Assembly (NCBI GenBank): GCA_900541985.1
Contig: UQLX01000015.1
Location: 1 to 58,373 of the forward strand
Origin: an uncultured Blautia sp.
GTDB lineage: Bacteria; Bacillota; Clostridia; Lachnospirales; Lachnospiraceae
DNA: 58,373 nt
Reading direction: 5' to 3'
Part shown: positions 41,582-49,440 of the stretch, one piece after another
Layout of the letters: each line of letters begins with the position of its first letter
Numbering within the stretch: position 1 is the stretch's first letter
The notes under the pieces: model-generated
What the model was told of the DNA's origin: nothing
The model's database searches: none
Seen by the model: only the letters and a program-made list of their open reading frames with translations
Translations under genes and position numbers: made by a program

Positions 41582-42010
41582 ATGACTCGAATAACAAAGG
41601 AGGAACTGCTGGAAAAGCTGTTCCATGATAATTATGAGGATCTCAAAGGGAAAAAACTCCGAATGACCAGAGTGCGTGTTCCGGGGAAAGAGGTTTGCCT
41701 GGCTCATGTGATCAGTCCTTCGGATGCCTGTATTTATGAAAATCTGGGCCTGCATATAGGAGTCCATGATGGAGAAGACCACAGAGGCGAGTCCATCGGA
41801 TTTATCCGTTTTACTCCCTGGGAAGCCGTGGTGGTTGCGGCAGATGTGGCGGTAAAAGCGGCAGATGTGGAGATCGGTTTTATGGATCGTTTCTGCGGAA
41901 CCCTGATCCTTACCGGGGGACTTTCTCAGGTACAGACAGCAGTGGAGGAAGTCGTTCGATTTTTTGATGAAGTTCTTGGATTTCAAACCTGCAAGGTTCA
42001 TAAAAGTTAA
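41582..42010 (+). CDS. EutS-like microcompartment shell protein (second copy, N-terminally extended)
   Basis: A 142-aa paralogue of the preceding gene. It has about 25 extra N-terminal residues (ITKEELLEKLFHDNYEDLKGKK), which look like a short amphipathic helix. The EutS core follows: VPGKEVCLAHVI, SIGFIRFTPWEAVVVAADVA and EIGFMDRFCGTLILTG, ending FQTCKVHKS. Two diverged copies side by side suggest a mixed hexamer or different curvature roles. The weak RBS lies in the end of the first copy, so translation is probably coupled. Confidence 0.88.
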   Translation: MTRITKEELLEKLFHDNYEDLKGKKLRMTRVRVPGKEVCLAHVISPSDACIYENLGLHIGVHDGEDHRGESIGFIRFTPWEAVVVAADVAVKAADVEIGFMDRFCGTLILTGGLSQVQTAVEEVVRFFDEVLGFQTCKVHKS

Positions 42011-42029
42011 ATACAGGATATGAGTAAAA

Positions 42030-42554
42030 ATGAAAAAATTATTTTTGATGGGAAGAAGTGAAGCCGGAAAAACCTCTCTGACACAGGCGTTGAAAGGAGA
42101 GGAGCTTCATTATCACAAAACACAGTATACCAATACGGAAGATGATACCATTGATTCTCCGGGAGAGTATGCGGAATCCAAGCGGTTCAGCGTGGGTCTG
42201 GCATGTTTTTCTTTTGAGGCGGATGTAGTAGGGATTGTGCAGGCTGCGGATGAGCCCTTTACATTATTTGGTCCAAGCGGCAGGAATTTTATCCTGCGCC
42301 CGATGATTGGCATCATTACAAAAATCCATTCCCCTTATGCAAATATTCCTATGGTGAAGCAATGGCTGGAGGAAACCGGATGCGAAAGGATCTTTCTGGT
42401 AGATAATGCTACCAGAGAAGGAATCGGGGAACTGCTGGAATACCTTCAGGATGACCTTGAGCCGCTGACGCTGGAACAGGCAAAATTTAAACAGAGTCTG
42501 GGGCTGAACGAATGGGATCCGCTGCCAGAGGGCGTGGAATATCCGGACGACTAA
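42030..42554 (+). CDS. EutP/PduV family P-loop GTPase
   Basis: A 174-aa small GTPase-like protein of the EutP/PduV family. The Walker A motif is GRSEAGKTSL (about 8-17), followed by the family's switch TIDSPGEYAE. The Walker/G4-like stretch is TKIHSP, which replaces the usual NKxD. The C-terminus carries an additional acidic tail (WDPLPEGVEYPDD). EutP/PduV proteins associate with microcompartments, and an acetate kinase activity has been described for EutP. It is the last gene of this small operon. Confidence 0.9.
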   Translation: MKKLFLMGRSEAGKTSLTQALKGEELHYHKTQYTNTEDDTIDSPGEYAESKRFSVGLACFSFEADVVGIVQAADEPFTLFGPSGRNFILRPMIGIITKIHSPYANIPMVKQWLEETGCERIFLVDNATREGIGELLEYLQDDLEPLTLEQAKFKQSLGLNEWDPLPEGVEYPDD

Positions 42555-42558
42555 AAAG

Positions 42559-42608
42559 GACTGCGTATCTTTGGGTACAGAACCCTCGGAACGCAGTCTT
42601 CTTTTTTT
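42559..42608. terminator. Bidirectional terminator between eutP and oleate hydratase
   Basis: Stem GACTGCGT / ACGCAGTC (42559-42566 with 42591-42598), a long loop and a T-tract on the plus side. The A-rich side (CTAAAAA) can serve the minus-strand gene that ends at 42607. Confidence 0.75.
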
Positions 42609-44565
42609 ACATGTTATCTTTCAACACGCCGTAATCTCTTAATACTTTTTCAATCACGGTTCCCTTTACAAAATGCAGAACAGGTTTCTTTACCATATTT
42701 AATGGTCCCGGAAGTTCAATTTCCAGAGGAGATTTTCCGTCCATCAGTTTCACTGAGCTGCTCAGAAGTTCGCGGATATCATAGACACTGCCCCATACTT
42801 CGGGTACGCCTCTGTCCACGCCAAGCAGCCCGTAGACAGCCTCCATTGCGGTTCTGACAGAATACTCGGTAGTAAATACGGTATCCCGCGGTGTATCTGC
42901 AAACTGTCCGAGAAATGCGAAGTTTACACAGCCGTCCGGGATGACATCCGGGCGGTCGCCCTTTGTGCGGGGCATGAAAAAGGCGGTGATATAAGGCATC
43001 ATGGTTGGTACGCAGACAGCGCTGTTTTCTGCCAGCTCAGAGATCCTGTCAGTCGGAACACCAAGATGGTAGAGCCATTCTTCTGTGATCTCTTTTCCGG
43101 TACATTCCTTCATTGGTTTTTTGATATAGTTGCCCGGAACATCGGTAAACAGGCCATATACCCAGATGCATACTTTATCTTTATCCTGCTCTTTAAACTG
43201 TCCCTGCCGGTTGATGGTCCAGCTGAGAAGCCATTTGGAATCCATACAGCTTACAATGCCGCCGGTAACTACCCTGCCGCTTCTTGGATCACGCTTACAG
43301 ATATCTGTTATATATGGAAGGATTTTTTCGTCCAGAGTTGTGATGGTGGCAGATTCCCAGTTGGTCTTGCTGATATCAGAGCAGAATTTTTCCGGGCGTC
43401 CGAAAGACGGATCCTGTTTGGCAATATTTTTCCACAGACTCCAGCAGCCGCTGGTACGGACTTCGGCATCTCCGTTAGGTGCGTGGTTCTGATCTCCGTA
43501 AATGGTTCCTTCGGTGCAGCTTCCGTTTGTGACAAAAACAAGATCGTTTTCTGTCAGTACCAGACCTTTTTCTACACCTTTTACCTTATATTCAATGGCA
43601 GAGGCAATTTTTTTGCCGTTTTTAAAGTCAAAAAGCACATTGGTCACTTCCGTGTTAAACTGGAAATCCACACCTGCATCCTCCAGGTATTTCTGCATGG
43701 GCAGAATCAGGGATTCGTACTGATTATATTTGGTGAATTTCAGAGCGCTGAAATCCGGAAGTCCTGCAATATGATGGATAAATCTCTGGAAATAAAGCTT
43801 CATTTCCAGAGCGCTGTGCCAGTTTTCAAAGGCGAACATGGTTCTCCAGTAAAGCCAGAAGGTCGAGTTGAATACTTCATCATCAAAAACATCTTCGATT
43901 TTTTTATCGTAGAGATCCTCATCTTTTGTAAGGAAAAGCTTCATGATCTCCATGCAGCCCTTCTGGCTCAGATTAAATTTGCCGTCGGTGTGCGCATCGT
44001 GTCCACGGTTGATTGTGGCACGGCAGAGAGAGTAGTTGGGATCATGCTTGTTCAGCCAGTAATATTCATCAAGTACAGAAGCTCCGGGAGTTTCAAGAGA
44101 AGGAATGCTTCGGAAAAGATCCCACAAACACTCAAAATGATTCTCCATCTCACGTCCGCCTCGCATGACATAGCCGCGGGAAGGATCAAAAATACCATCG
44201 CAGGCACCGCCCGCTACATCCATGGCTTCGAGGATATGAATGTTCTTTCCCGGCATCTGTCCGTCGCGCACCAGAAAACAGGCTGCTGCAAGAGAAGCCA
44301 GTCCGCTGCCGACGATATATGCATTTTTCTGATCGACGCCATCCGGTTTTTCCGGACGCGCAAAGGCTTCGTAATTTCCGTTGCTGTAATAAATCCCTTT
44401 GCTGTTTTTTTCATATTTTCCACGTTCGGTGTTACGGTAATCCCGGTCTGCAGCAGACGGAGCTTTGCCGGCAGACGAATCCCTGGACGCCTGCTTTGCC
44501 AGAACGGCAGCTGCTCCGGCACCTGCCGCCAGTGCGAGCCCAAGCTTCATTCCTTTTTTTGCCAT
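42607..44565 (-). CDS. Oleate hydratase with N-terminal membrane anchor
   Basis: A 652-aa FAD-dependent fatty acid hydratase (OhyA family, formerly myosin-cross-reactive antigen), adding water to cis-9 double bonds to give 10-hydroxystearate. FAD-binding GSGLASLAAACFL is at about residue 88; the flexible loop MRGGREMENHFECLWDLF holds the active-site Glu, and YYWLNKHDPN and the TTEYSVRTAMEAVY end are conserved. Unusually, it starts with a hydrophobic segment (GLALAAGAGAAAVLA, about 8-22) absent from classical soluble enzymes. AAGGTGG lies before the ATG at 44565; the frame opens at a GTG at 44577 inside that RBS. A TetR gene lies upstream on the same strand. Confidence 0.93.
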   Translation of the reverse strand: MAKKGMKLGLALAAGAGAAAVLAKQASRDSSAGKAPSAADRDYRNTERGKYEKNSKGIYYSNGNYEAFARPEKPDGVDQKNAYIVGSGLASLAAACFLVRDGQMPGKNIHILEAMDVAGGACDGIFDPSRGYVMRGGREMENHFECLWDLFRSIPSLETPGASVLDEYYWLNKHDPNYSLCRATINRGHDAHTDGKFNLSQKGCMEIMKLFLTKDEDLYDKKIEDVFDDEVFNSTFWLYWRTMFAFENWHSALEMKLYFQRFIHHIAGLPDFSALKFTKYNQYESLILPMQKYLEDAGVDFQFNTEVTNVLFDFKNGKKIASAIEYKVKGVEKGLVLTENDLVFVTNGSCTEGTIYGDQNHAPNGDAEVRTSGCWSLWKNIAKQDPSFGRPEKFCSDISKTNWESATITTLDEKILPYITDICKRDPRSGRVVTGGIVSCMDSKWLLSWTINRQGQFKEQDKDKVCIWVYGLFTDVPGNYIKKPMKECTGKEITEEWLYHLGVPTDRISELAENSAVCVPTMMPYITAFFMPRTKGDRPDVIPDGCVNFAFLGQFADTPRDTVFTTEYSVRTAMEAVYGLLGVDRGVPEVWGSVYDIRELLSSSVKLMDGKSPLEIELPGPLNMVKKPVLHFVKGTVIEKVLRDYGVLKDNM

Positions 44566-44612
44566 ATAAAAAACCACCTTTCTGAAACGATTATGTTCTG
44601 TAATATGCTGTT

Positions 44613-44641
44613 ATAGTATTGCCGTTTTGGAAAGGTTTCAA
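44613..44641 (-). promoter_or_regulatory. Sigma-A promoter for oleate hydratase
   Basis: Minus strand: TTGAAA (44636-44641), 17-bp spacer, TACTAT (44613-44618). The gap also holds an imperfect palindrome near CTGTAATATGCTGTTATAG, a possible TetR-type site. Confidence 0.6.
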
Positions 44642-44646
44642 TTTAC

Positions 44647-44682
44647 AAAAAAAGAGAAATGATAAAAAATTTATCATTTCTC
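44647..44682 (-). terminator. Terminator after the TetR gene
   Basis: A 13-bp perfect stem (44654-44666 with 44670-44682) with a 3-nt loop, followed on the minus strand by seven Ts. It overlaps the last codons of tetR. Confidence 0.88.
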
Positions 44683-45237
44683 AGAGTTTGTATAGTTATG
44701 AATGGATCTGGCAATGCATCCGTGAAGTGTGGTACAGATGTTTTCTGCAATAGACTGATAGTCCTCTTTCATTCCCTGGCTGATCCAGTCCAGCATGATC
44801 CCGATAAAGCTATATTTATAAAAATCAGCAATAAAGGCTTTATGTTCCTGTGAAACAGGAAGATCTCTGGCCTGTTCTTCCACTACATTCATGATCAGAC
44901 CATGAGTCAGAGTGAAAAGATAGTTTTCGATACGTTCGCGGCTGACAGAGCGGAAAGCATTCTGTACAAGGGCTCTGTTTTCGTATACGGCCTCAAAGAT
45001 CTGGAGAAGGCCCTCCTGCCAGGATTCATAGGTCTTTTTTCCCTGAAGTGCTTTTCTGGATTCTTCCAGACATACCCATTCCACAAGATCATAGATATCT
45101 TTAAAGTGGTAATAAAAAGTCATACGGCTGATCCCGCAGTCAGAGGTGAGATCGTTGATCGTGATCTTATCCAGAGGCTTTTTGGCGAGAAGCTTTTCCA
45201 GAGATGTTTTCAGTGCCTGTTTGGTCATATTCTGCAA
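44674..45237 (-). CDS. TetR/AcrR family regulator next to oleate hydratase
   Basis: A 187-aa TetR-type repressor. The N-terminal helix-turn-helix is clear (ITINDLTSDCGISRMTFYYHF in parts, about 20-45), and the C-terminal part resembles the DhaS-like ligand domain (YKYSFIGIMLDWISQGMKED). The best start is the TTG at 45237, 7 nt after GAGGAGGG; the ATG at 45228 lies too far from it, and the frame opens to 45333 across the promoter. It precedes ohyA on the same strand, so control of the hydratase by unsaturated fatty acids is a reasonable inference. Confidence 0.87.
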   Translation of the reverse strand: MQNMTKQALKTSLEKLLAKKPLDKITINDLTSDCGISRMTFYYHFKDIYDLVEWVCLEESRKALQGKKTYESWQEGLLQIFEAVYENRALVQNAFRSVSRERIENYLFTLTHGLIMNVVEEQARDLPVSQEHKAFIADFYKYSFIGIMLDWISQGMKEDYQSIAENICTTLHGCIARSIHNYTNSEK

Positions 45238-45304
45238 AGTCAGACCCTCCTCTTTTTTTTGGTAAAAATTCCCGATATCAGAGTGTTCGGAAGACCATAA
45301 AATT

Positions 45305-45333
45305 ATTATATCTGTAGAAAAAAACAAAAGCAA
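45305..45333 (-). promoter_or_regulatory. Sigma-A promoter for the TetR gene
   Basis: Minus strand: TTGCTT (45328-45333), 17-bp spacer, TATAAT (45305-45310). Confidence 0.78.
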
Positions 45334-45484
45334 GGGCAGGAATAAGGATTTTCTGTGAATTCTTGTAAACTTAGAAAAAGCTAACTAAAGAAAACATAAT
45401 AAATCTAAAAAATTTATAAATAAATCATAAAAAAACATATGGACTTAGTGAATATTATCTGCTAGAGTGAAAGAGAAATAGGGA

Positions 45485-45522
45485 ATTTGTGGAAAATGCA
45501 TAAAAGTGCAGCATCCACAAAT
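45485..45522 (+). other. Hairpin in the leader of the PTS gene
   Basis: The 311-bp gap 45238-45548 is AT-rich. It holds the tetR promoter and this hairpin: ATTTGTGGA (45485-45493) with TCCACAAAT (45514-45522), and inner TGCA copies. No T-tract follows, so it is not a terminator. It might be an antiterminator or RNA-stability element. I see no other feature in the gap. Confidence 0.4.
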
Positions 45523-45548
45523 GAAAAGTAAGAAGGAGGATTCATACT

Positions 45549-47018
45549 ATGATGAAATGGCTTCAAAAATTGGGTAAAGCTCTTATGCTTCCAGTTGCAT
45601 GTCTGCCGATCTGCGGTATCCTTATGGGTATTGGATATCTGATGTGTCCGGCAACCATGCAGGGTGGTGAGATCTCCGGTCTCGTTCCTACCATCGGTCT
45701 GTTCCTTGTAAAAGCAGGCGGTGCCCTGATCGACAACATGGCACTTCTGTTTGCAATCGGTGTAGGTGTGGGCATGTCTGATGACCACGACGGTACTGCA
45801 GGTCTTGCAGCACTTGCTTCCTGGCTGATGATCACAACTCTTCTCAGCGAGGGCGTTGTAACTGTTATCAGACCTGGTGTTGCAGAAAACACAACACAGC
45901 TTCTGGCTTTCCAGAAAATCGCAAACCCGTTCATCGGTATCCTTGCCGGTGTGATTGGTGCTACATGCTATAACAAATTTAAAAACACAAGACTTCCGAA
46001 CTGGCTGGCATTCTTCAGCGGAAAACGCAGCGTTGCTATGGTTGCAGGTGTTGTTTCCATCGTTGTTTCCGCAGTTCTGCTGTTTGTATGGCCGCTGATC
46101 TTCGGTGGACTCGTTGCAGTTGGTAAAGGTATTGCCAACATGGGCGCTGTTGGTGCAGGTATCTATGCATTCCTGAACCGTCTTCTGATCCCGACAGGAC
46201 TTCATCACGCACTGAACAACGTATTCTGGTTTGATACCATTGGTCTTGGTGACCTTACACACTTCTGGGCAGGTGAAACATCTGCAGATGTTACATGGAG
46301 CCTTGGTATGTACATGTCCGGATTCTTCCCATGTATGATGTTCGGTATCCCGGGTGCAGCTCTTGCTATGGTTCACACCGCTAAGAGCAACAAGAAAAAA
46401 ATTGCAATCGGTCTTGTAGCTTCCGCAGCAGTTTGTGCATTTATCTGCGGTGTTACTGAGCCATTCGAATTTGGATTTATGTTCCTTGCTCCTGCACTGT
46501 ATGTGATCTACGCTCTGCTTTATGGTATCTTCACATTCATTACAGTAGCTCTTGGTTTCCGCGCAGGCTTCTCTTTCTCCGCTGGTGCAACAGACCTTCT
46601 GTTCTCCGCATCCCTGCCGGCAGCAGCTAAGACATGGCTGATCATTCCGCTTGGAATCGCAGCATTTATCGTATTCTATGTAGTATTCCGCTTCGCGATC
46701 GTAAAATTCGATCTGAAAACTCCGGGACGTGAGGATGACGATGAAGATGAAACAAAAGTAGTTCTTGCAAACAATGACTTCACAGCAGTTGCAAAAGCAA
46801 TCCTTGAGGGTGTTGGCGGTGCACAGAACGTATCTACAATCGATAACTGCATCACAAGACTTCGTCTTGAGATCAAAGACTACACACAGGTTGATGAGAA
46901 AAAGATCAAAGCTGCAGGTGTGGCAGGCGTTATCCGTCCGAGCAAAACAAACGTACAGGTTATCATTGGAACACAGGTACAGTTTGTAGCGGATGAATTC
47001 AAAAAATTATGTAAATAA
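45549..47018 (+). CDS. PTS glucose/N-acetylglucosamine-type transporter, EIICB
   Basis: A 489-aa phosphotransferase-system permease. The EIIC part (about 1-385) has eight to ten membrane segments and the substrate-site motifs GLHHALNNVFWFD and GVTEPFEFGFMF. After an acidic linker (EDDDEDET), EIIB follows at about 405-489, with the phospho-Cys in NCITRLRLEIKD. This order fits PtsG/NagE. GGAGG precedes the ATG at 45549; a second ATG follows directly. Glucose or N-acetylglucosamine cannot be told apart by eye. The separate EIIA gene follows. Codon use is highly biased, suggesting strong expression. Confidence 0.92.
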   Translation: MMKWLQKLGKALMLPVACLPICGILMGIGYLMCPATMQGGEISGLVPTIGLFLVKAGGALIDNMALLFAIGVGVGMSDDHDGTAGLAALASWLMITTLLSEGVVTVIRPGVAENTTQLLAFQKIANPFIGILAGVIGATCYNKFKNTRLPNWLAFFSGKRSVAMVAGVVSIVVSAVLLFVWPLIFGGLVAVGKGIANMGAVGAGIYAFLNRLLIPTGLHHALNNVFWFDTIGLGDLTHFWAGETSADVTWSLGMYMSGFFPCMMFGIPGAALAMVHTAKSNKKKIAIGLVASAAVCAFICGVTEPFEFGFMFLAPALYVIYALLYGIFTFITVALGFRAGFSFSAGATDLLFSASLPAAAKTWLIIPLGIAAFIVFYVVFRFAIVKFDLKTPGREDDDEDETKVVLANNDFTAVAKAILEGVGGAQNVSTIDNCITRLRLEIKDYTQVDEKKIKAAGVAGVIRPSKTNVQVIIGTQVQFVADEFKKLCK

Positions 47019-47079
47019 TCATACATAATAAAAAGGGAGGGTGCGCATGCATCCTCCTTTTTGGAAAGAGAGGTTTTTT

Positions 47080-47565
47080 ATGTTTAAAGGCTTATTTGGA
47101 AAAAAAGAAAAAAACAACAAGCTGTATGCTCCTCTGAAAGGTGAGGCAGTGCTTCTGGAAAACATTGCGGATCCTATGTTTGCACAGAAGATCCTGGGTG
47201 ATGGAATTGCAATTGAGCCTGCAGAAGGCAAGGTATACAGCCCGGTAGACGGAACTGTGTCTATGATCGCAGATACCAAACATGCCATCGGTATCACTAC
47301 CGCAGATGGTCTGGAACTTCTGATCCACGTAGGAATGGACACAGTTGCCCTGAAAGGTGAGGGATATACAGAAAAAGTTGCTCAGGGTGCGTCCGTAAAA
47401 AAAGGCGATCTTCTGATGGAATTTGACATGGACTTCATCAAGGGCAAGGGATACAGCTGTGTGACTCCTATGATCATTACCAACATGGATGATATCAAGG
47501 GAATCACTCCTCATGCCGGATCAGCAGTTCCCGGAGAAACTGTTGTTGTAGAATACGAGAAATAA
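47080..47565 (+). CDS. crr: PTS glucose-type EIIA component
   Basis: A 161-aa EIIA-Glc protein passing phosphate from HPr to EIIB. The phosphorylated His is in LLIHVGMDTV, with the second conserved His in DTKHAIGI. The N-terminal stretch (FKGLFGKKEKNNK) is normal. AGAGAGG lies before the ATG at 47080; the frame is open from 47041, but those codons include a hairpin-like AGGAGG-free leader. It is in operon with the EIICB gene, separated by 61 bp. Confidence 0.93.
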   Translation: MFKGLFGKKEKNNKLYAPLKGEAVLLENIADPMFAQKILGDGIAIEPAEGKVYSPVDGTVSMIADTKHAIGITTADGLELLIHVGMDTVALKGEGYTEKVAQGASVKKGDLLMEFDMDFIKGKGYSCVTPMIITNMDDIKGITPHAGSAVPGETVVVEYEK

Positions 47566-47598
47566 TAAGGAACTGTGCTGTATTAAACACAGGAAAAG

Positions 47599-47641
47599 AA
47601 AACCCGAAAGATCTGGTCATACAGAGTTTTTCGGGTTTTTT
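47599..47641 (+). terminator. Terminator after the PTS operon
   Basis: Stem AAAACCCGAAA (47599-47609) with TTTCGGGTTTT (47629-47639), a 19-nt loop and more Ts. Confidence 0.8.
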
Positions 47642-47659
47642 GTTATATATATAACAAAA
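47638..47659. promoter_or_regulatory. Rex-like palindrome upstream of the ATP synthase operon
   Basis: A perfect 22-bp palindrome whose core 47640-47657 reads TTGTTA-TATATA-TAACAA. It differs from the clostridial Rex consensus TTGTTAANNNNTTAACAA only at the innermost A/T positions. It lies 50-70 bp before the atp -35 box and touches the PTS terminator tail. Confidence 0.5.
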
Positions 47660-47707
47660 TATTTTTTATGATAAAACAAAAACTTTGTGAAATAGCATAA
47701 TAAAAAG

Positions 47708-47736
47708 TTGTATTTCTAATATGATTGTGATAAAAT
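47708..47736 (+). promoter_or_regulatory. Sigma-A promoter of the atp operon
   Basis: TTGTAT (47708-47713), 17-bp spacer, TAAAAT (47731-47736), about 60 bp before atpZ. Confidence 0.75.
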
Positions 47737-47794
47737 ACACATAAACTTCAGAAACTATTAAGGAGAATACCGACTATTTTAAGGAGATGTGGTT

Positions 47795-48064
47795 ATGAAG
47801 GTCTGGACAGATATGATCAAAAATATCACACTGCTGACACAGTTTGGTCTGTCCTTTGTAACACCTGTATTTTTATGTCTGGCTCTTTGCTGGTGTCTGA
47901 ACAGTTATGCGGGTATCGGAGGATGGGTCTATATCCCTGGGTTCTTCTTTGGGCTGGGCGGTTCCTTTATGGTTGCCTATAAGCTGTATTTAAAAGTGAC
48001 AGATCACCAGAAAAAAGAAGACAAGAAAAAAAAGAAAAAGGTGTCCTTTAACAAACATATTTAG
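47795..48064 (+). CDS. atpZ: AtpZ/AtpI family small membrane protein
   Basis: An 89-aa protein with two membrane segments (about 15-35 and 43-62) and a Lys-rich C-terminal tail. Size, topology and position as first gene of the atp operon fit the AtpZ family, an accessory of F-type ATPases proposed to assist Mg2+ uptake or c-ring assembly. AAGGAGATG lies 5-6 nt before the ATG at 47795; an upstream GTG at 47789 is part of the RBS. Confidence 0.8.
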   Translation: MKVWTDMIKNITLLTQFGLSFVTPVFLCLALCWCLNSYAGIGGWVYIPGFFFGLGGSFMVAYKLYLKVTDHQKKEDKKKKKKVSFNKHI

Positions 48065-48131
48065 ATGTTTGGGAAGGAGCGGACTGAAAAAGAAGAAAAT
48101 ACAGTATTTTAACACAAAAGGGGAGAATAAT

Positions 48132-48542
48132 ATGTTTGCTGATATCCAGCCGGCGGTAAAAAAAGAAACAAAGAAAGTGGCACTTTATACCATTGCAGGC
48201 GTTGTCCTGATGTGGATCGTTTTTGGGATCCTGCACAGCGCCATGCCGGAGAAGGTGCCTTTTGATTATACAGTGATTCTTGGAGGCATTGGCGGAGGAG
48301 CAGTTGCCATCCTGAATTTTTTCCTTATGGGGCTGACTGTGCAGAAAGCGGCAGCCTGTGAGGAAGAGGGAGCAGCTCGTGCCAGACTGAAGGCAAGCTA
48401 TTCCCAGAGAATGCTGCTTCAGATGCTGTGGGCAGTGGCGGCAATGGCAGCTCCCTGTTTTCAGTTTGCGGCAGGACTTGTCCCTCTGCTGTTTCCATCT
48501 GCAGGAATCAAGCTGAATGCGCTTTTTAAGAAAAATCAATAA
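48132..48542 (+). CDS. atpI: ATP synthase subunit I (AtpI-like)
   Basis: A 136-aa protein with four membrane segments (about 18-36, 46-68, 88-107, 110-125), as in AtpI, a chaperone for c-ring assembly. The frame is open from 48069, but GGGGAG at 48120-48125 and the start MFADIQPAVKKE at 48132 decide the start. It lies between atpZ and atpB. Sequence conservation in AtpI is low, so the assignment depends on position and topology. Confidence 0.8.
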   Translation: MFADIQPAVKKETKKVALYTIAGVVLMWIVFGILHSAMPEKVPFDYTVILGGIGGGAVAILNFFLMGLTVQKAAACEEEGAARARLKASYSQRMLLQMLWAVAAMAAPCFQFAAGLVPLLFPSAGIKLNALFKKNQ

Positions 48543-48618
48543 GTATAAAAGACTGACTGTAATTTATGCGCAGCAGTTTTCTATAGATATTTTAAAAAGA
48601 CAGGAGGTGTAAACGTAT

Positions 48619-49377
48619 ATGGATCTGGATATATCCGGGGCAAAAGTCTATTTTACCATCCCTACGGACATTCCTGTTCTGGGGGACCTTCAGATCAGCG
48701 AGACCATAGTTGTAAGCTGGATCGTTATGCTTCTGATCACCGGTCTGTGTATCTGGCTGACCCATGACCTGAAAGTGGAGAATATCTCCAAAAGACAGGC
48801 ACTTGCGGAAATGCTGGTGGAGCAGGCAAACAAGTTTGTGGTTGGAAATATGGGCGAAAAATTCCGTCATATGATCCCGTTTGTAGCCGCTTTGTTTGTA
48901 ACAAGTGTGGTGTCCAATCTGATCAGTCTTATCGGACTTCGAAGTCCTACGGCAGATCTTTCCACGGAGGCAGCCTGGGCAGTTGTGGTATTTATCATGA
49001 TCACTGCACAAAAAATCAAGACAGGCGGCTTTGGCGGATATCTGAAAGGCTTTACCACCCCGATCGCCATTATGACGCCCTTTAATGTGCTTTCCGAACT
49101 GGCAACGCCGATCAGTATGGCATGCCGTCATTTTGGAAACATTCTTTCCGGCGTAGTTATCAATGGTCTGATCTATGGCGCTCTGGCAGTGGCCAGCTCC
49201 GCACTTCTGGGACTGCTTCCCGGTGTACTGGGAAATGTCCTTTCACAGATCCCCATCCTTGATGTGGGTGTTCCTGCGATCCTGTCCGTCTATTTTGACT
49301 GGTTTTCAGGATTCATGCAGGCCTTTATCTTCTGTATGCTGACAGTTATGTATATTGCAAATGCAGCAGAAGAATAG
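48619..49377 (+). CDS. atpB: F-type ATP synthase subunit a
   Basis: A 252-aa Fo subunit forming the ion half-channels. The essential Arg is in ELATPISMACRHFGNILSG (segment 4 in E. coli numbering), with the last two segments covering about 195-250. GGAGGTG lies 8 nt before the ATG. The length is normal for Clostridia. It is followed by atpE after 63 bp. Confidence 0.95.
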   Translation: MDLDISGAKVYFTIPTDIPVLGDLQISETIVVSWIVMLLITGLCIWLTHDLKVENISKRQALAEMLVEQANKFVVGNMGEKFRHMIPFVAALFVTSVVSNLISLIGLRSPTADLSTEAAWAVVVFIMITAQKIKTGGFGGYLKGFTTPIAIMTPFNVLSELATPISMACRHFGNILSGVVINGLIYGALAVASSALLGLLPGVLGNVLSQIPILDVGVPAILSVYFDWFSGFMQAFIFCMLTVMYIANAAEE

Positions 49378-49440
49378 CTGTTTGAAAAGCGAAAAGAAAA
49401 CTGAATAATGAACTTAAAAAGAAAACAGGAGGAACGTATT

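Noticed and set aside
43066..44616. 516-aa plus-strand frame opposite oleate hydratase
   Set aside because: The minus strand encodes every OhyA motif; the plus frame has no start signal and no family features.
45462..46376. 304-aa Cys/His-rich minus-strand frame opposite the PTS permease
   Set aside because: Its high Cys and His content is an antisense effect of the biased codons (GCA, GGT, ATC) in the highly expressed PTS gene.
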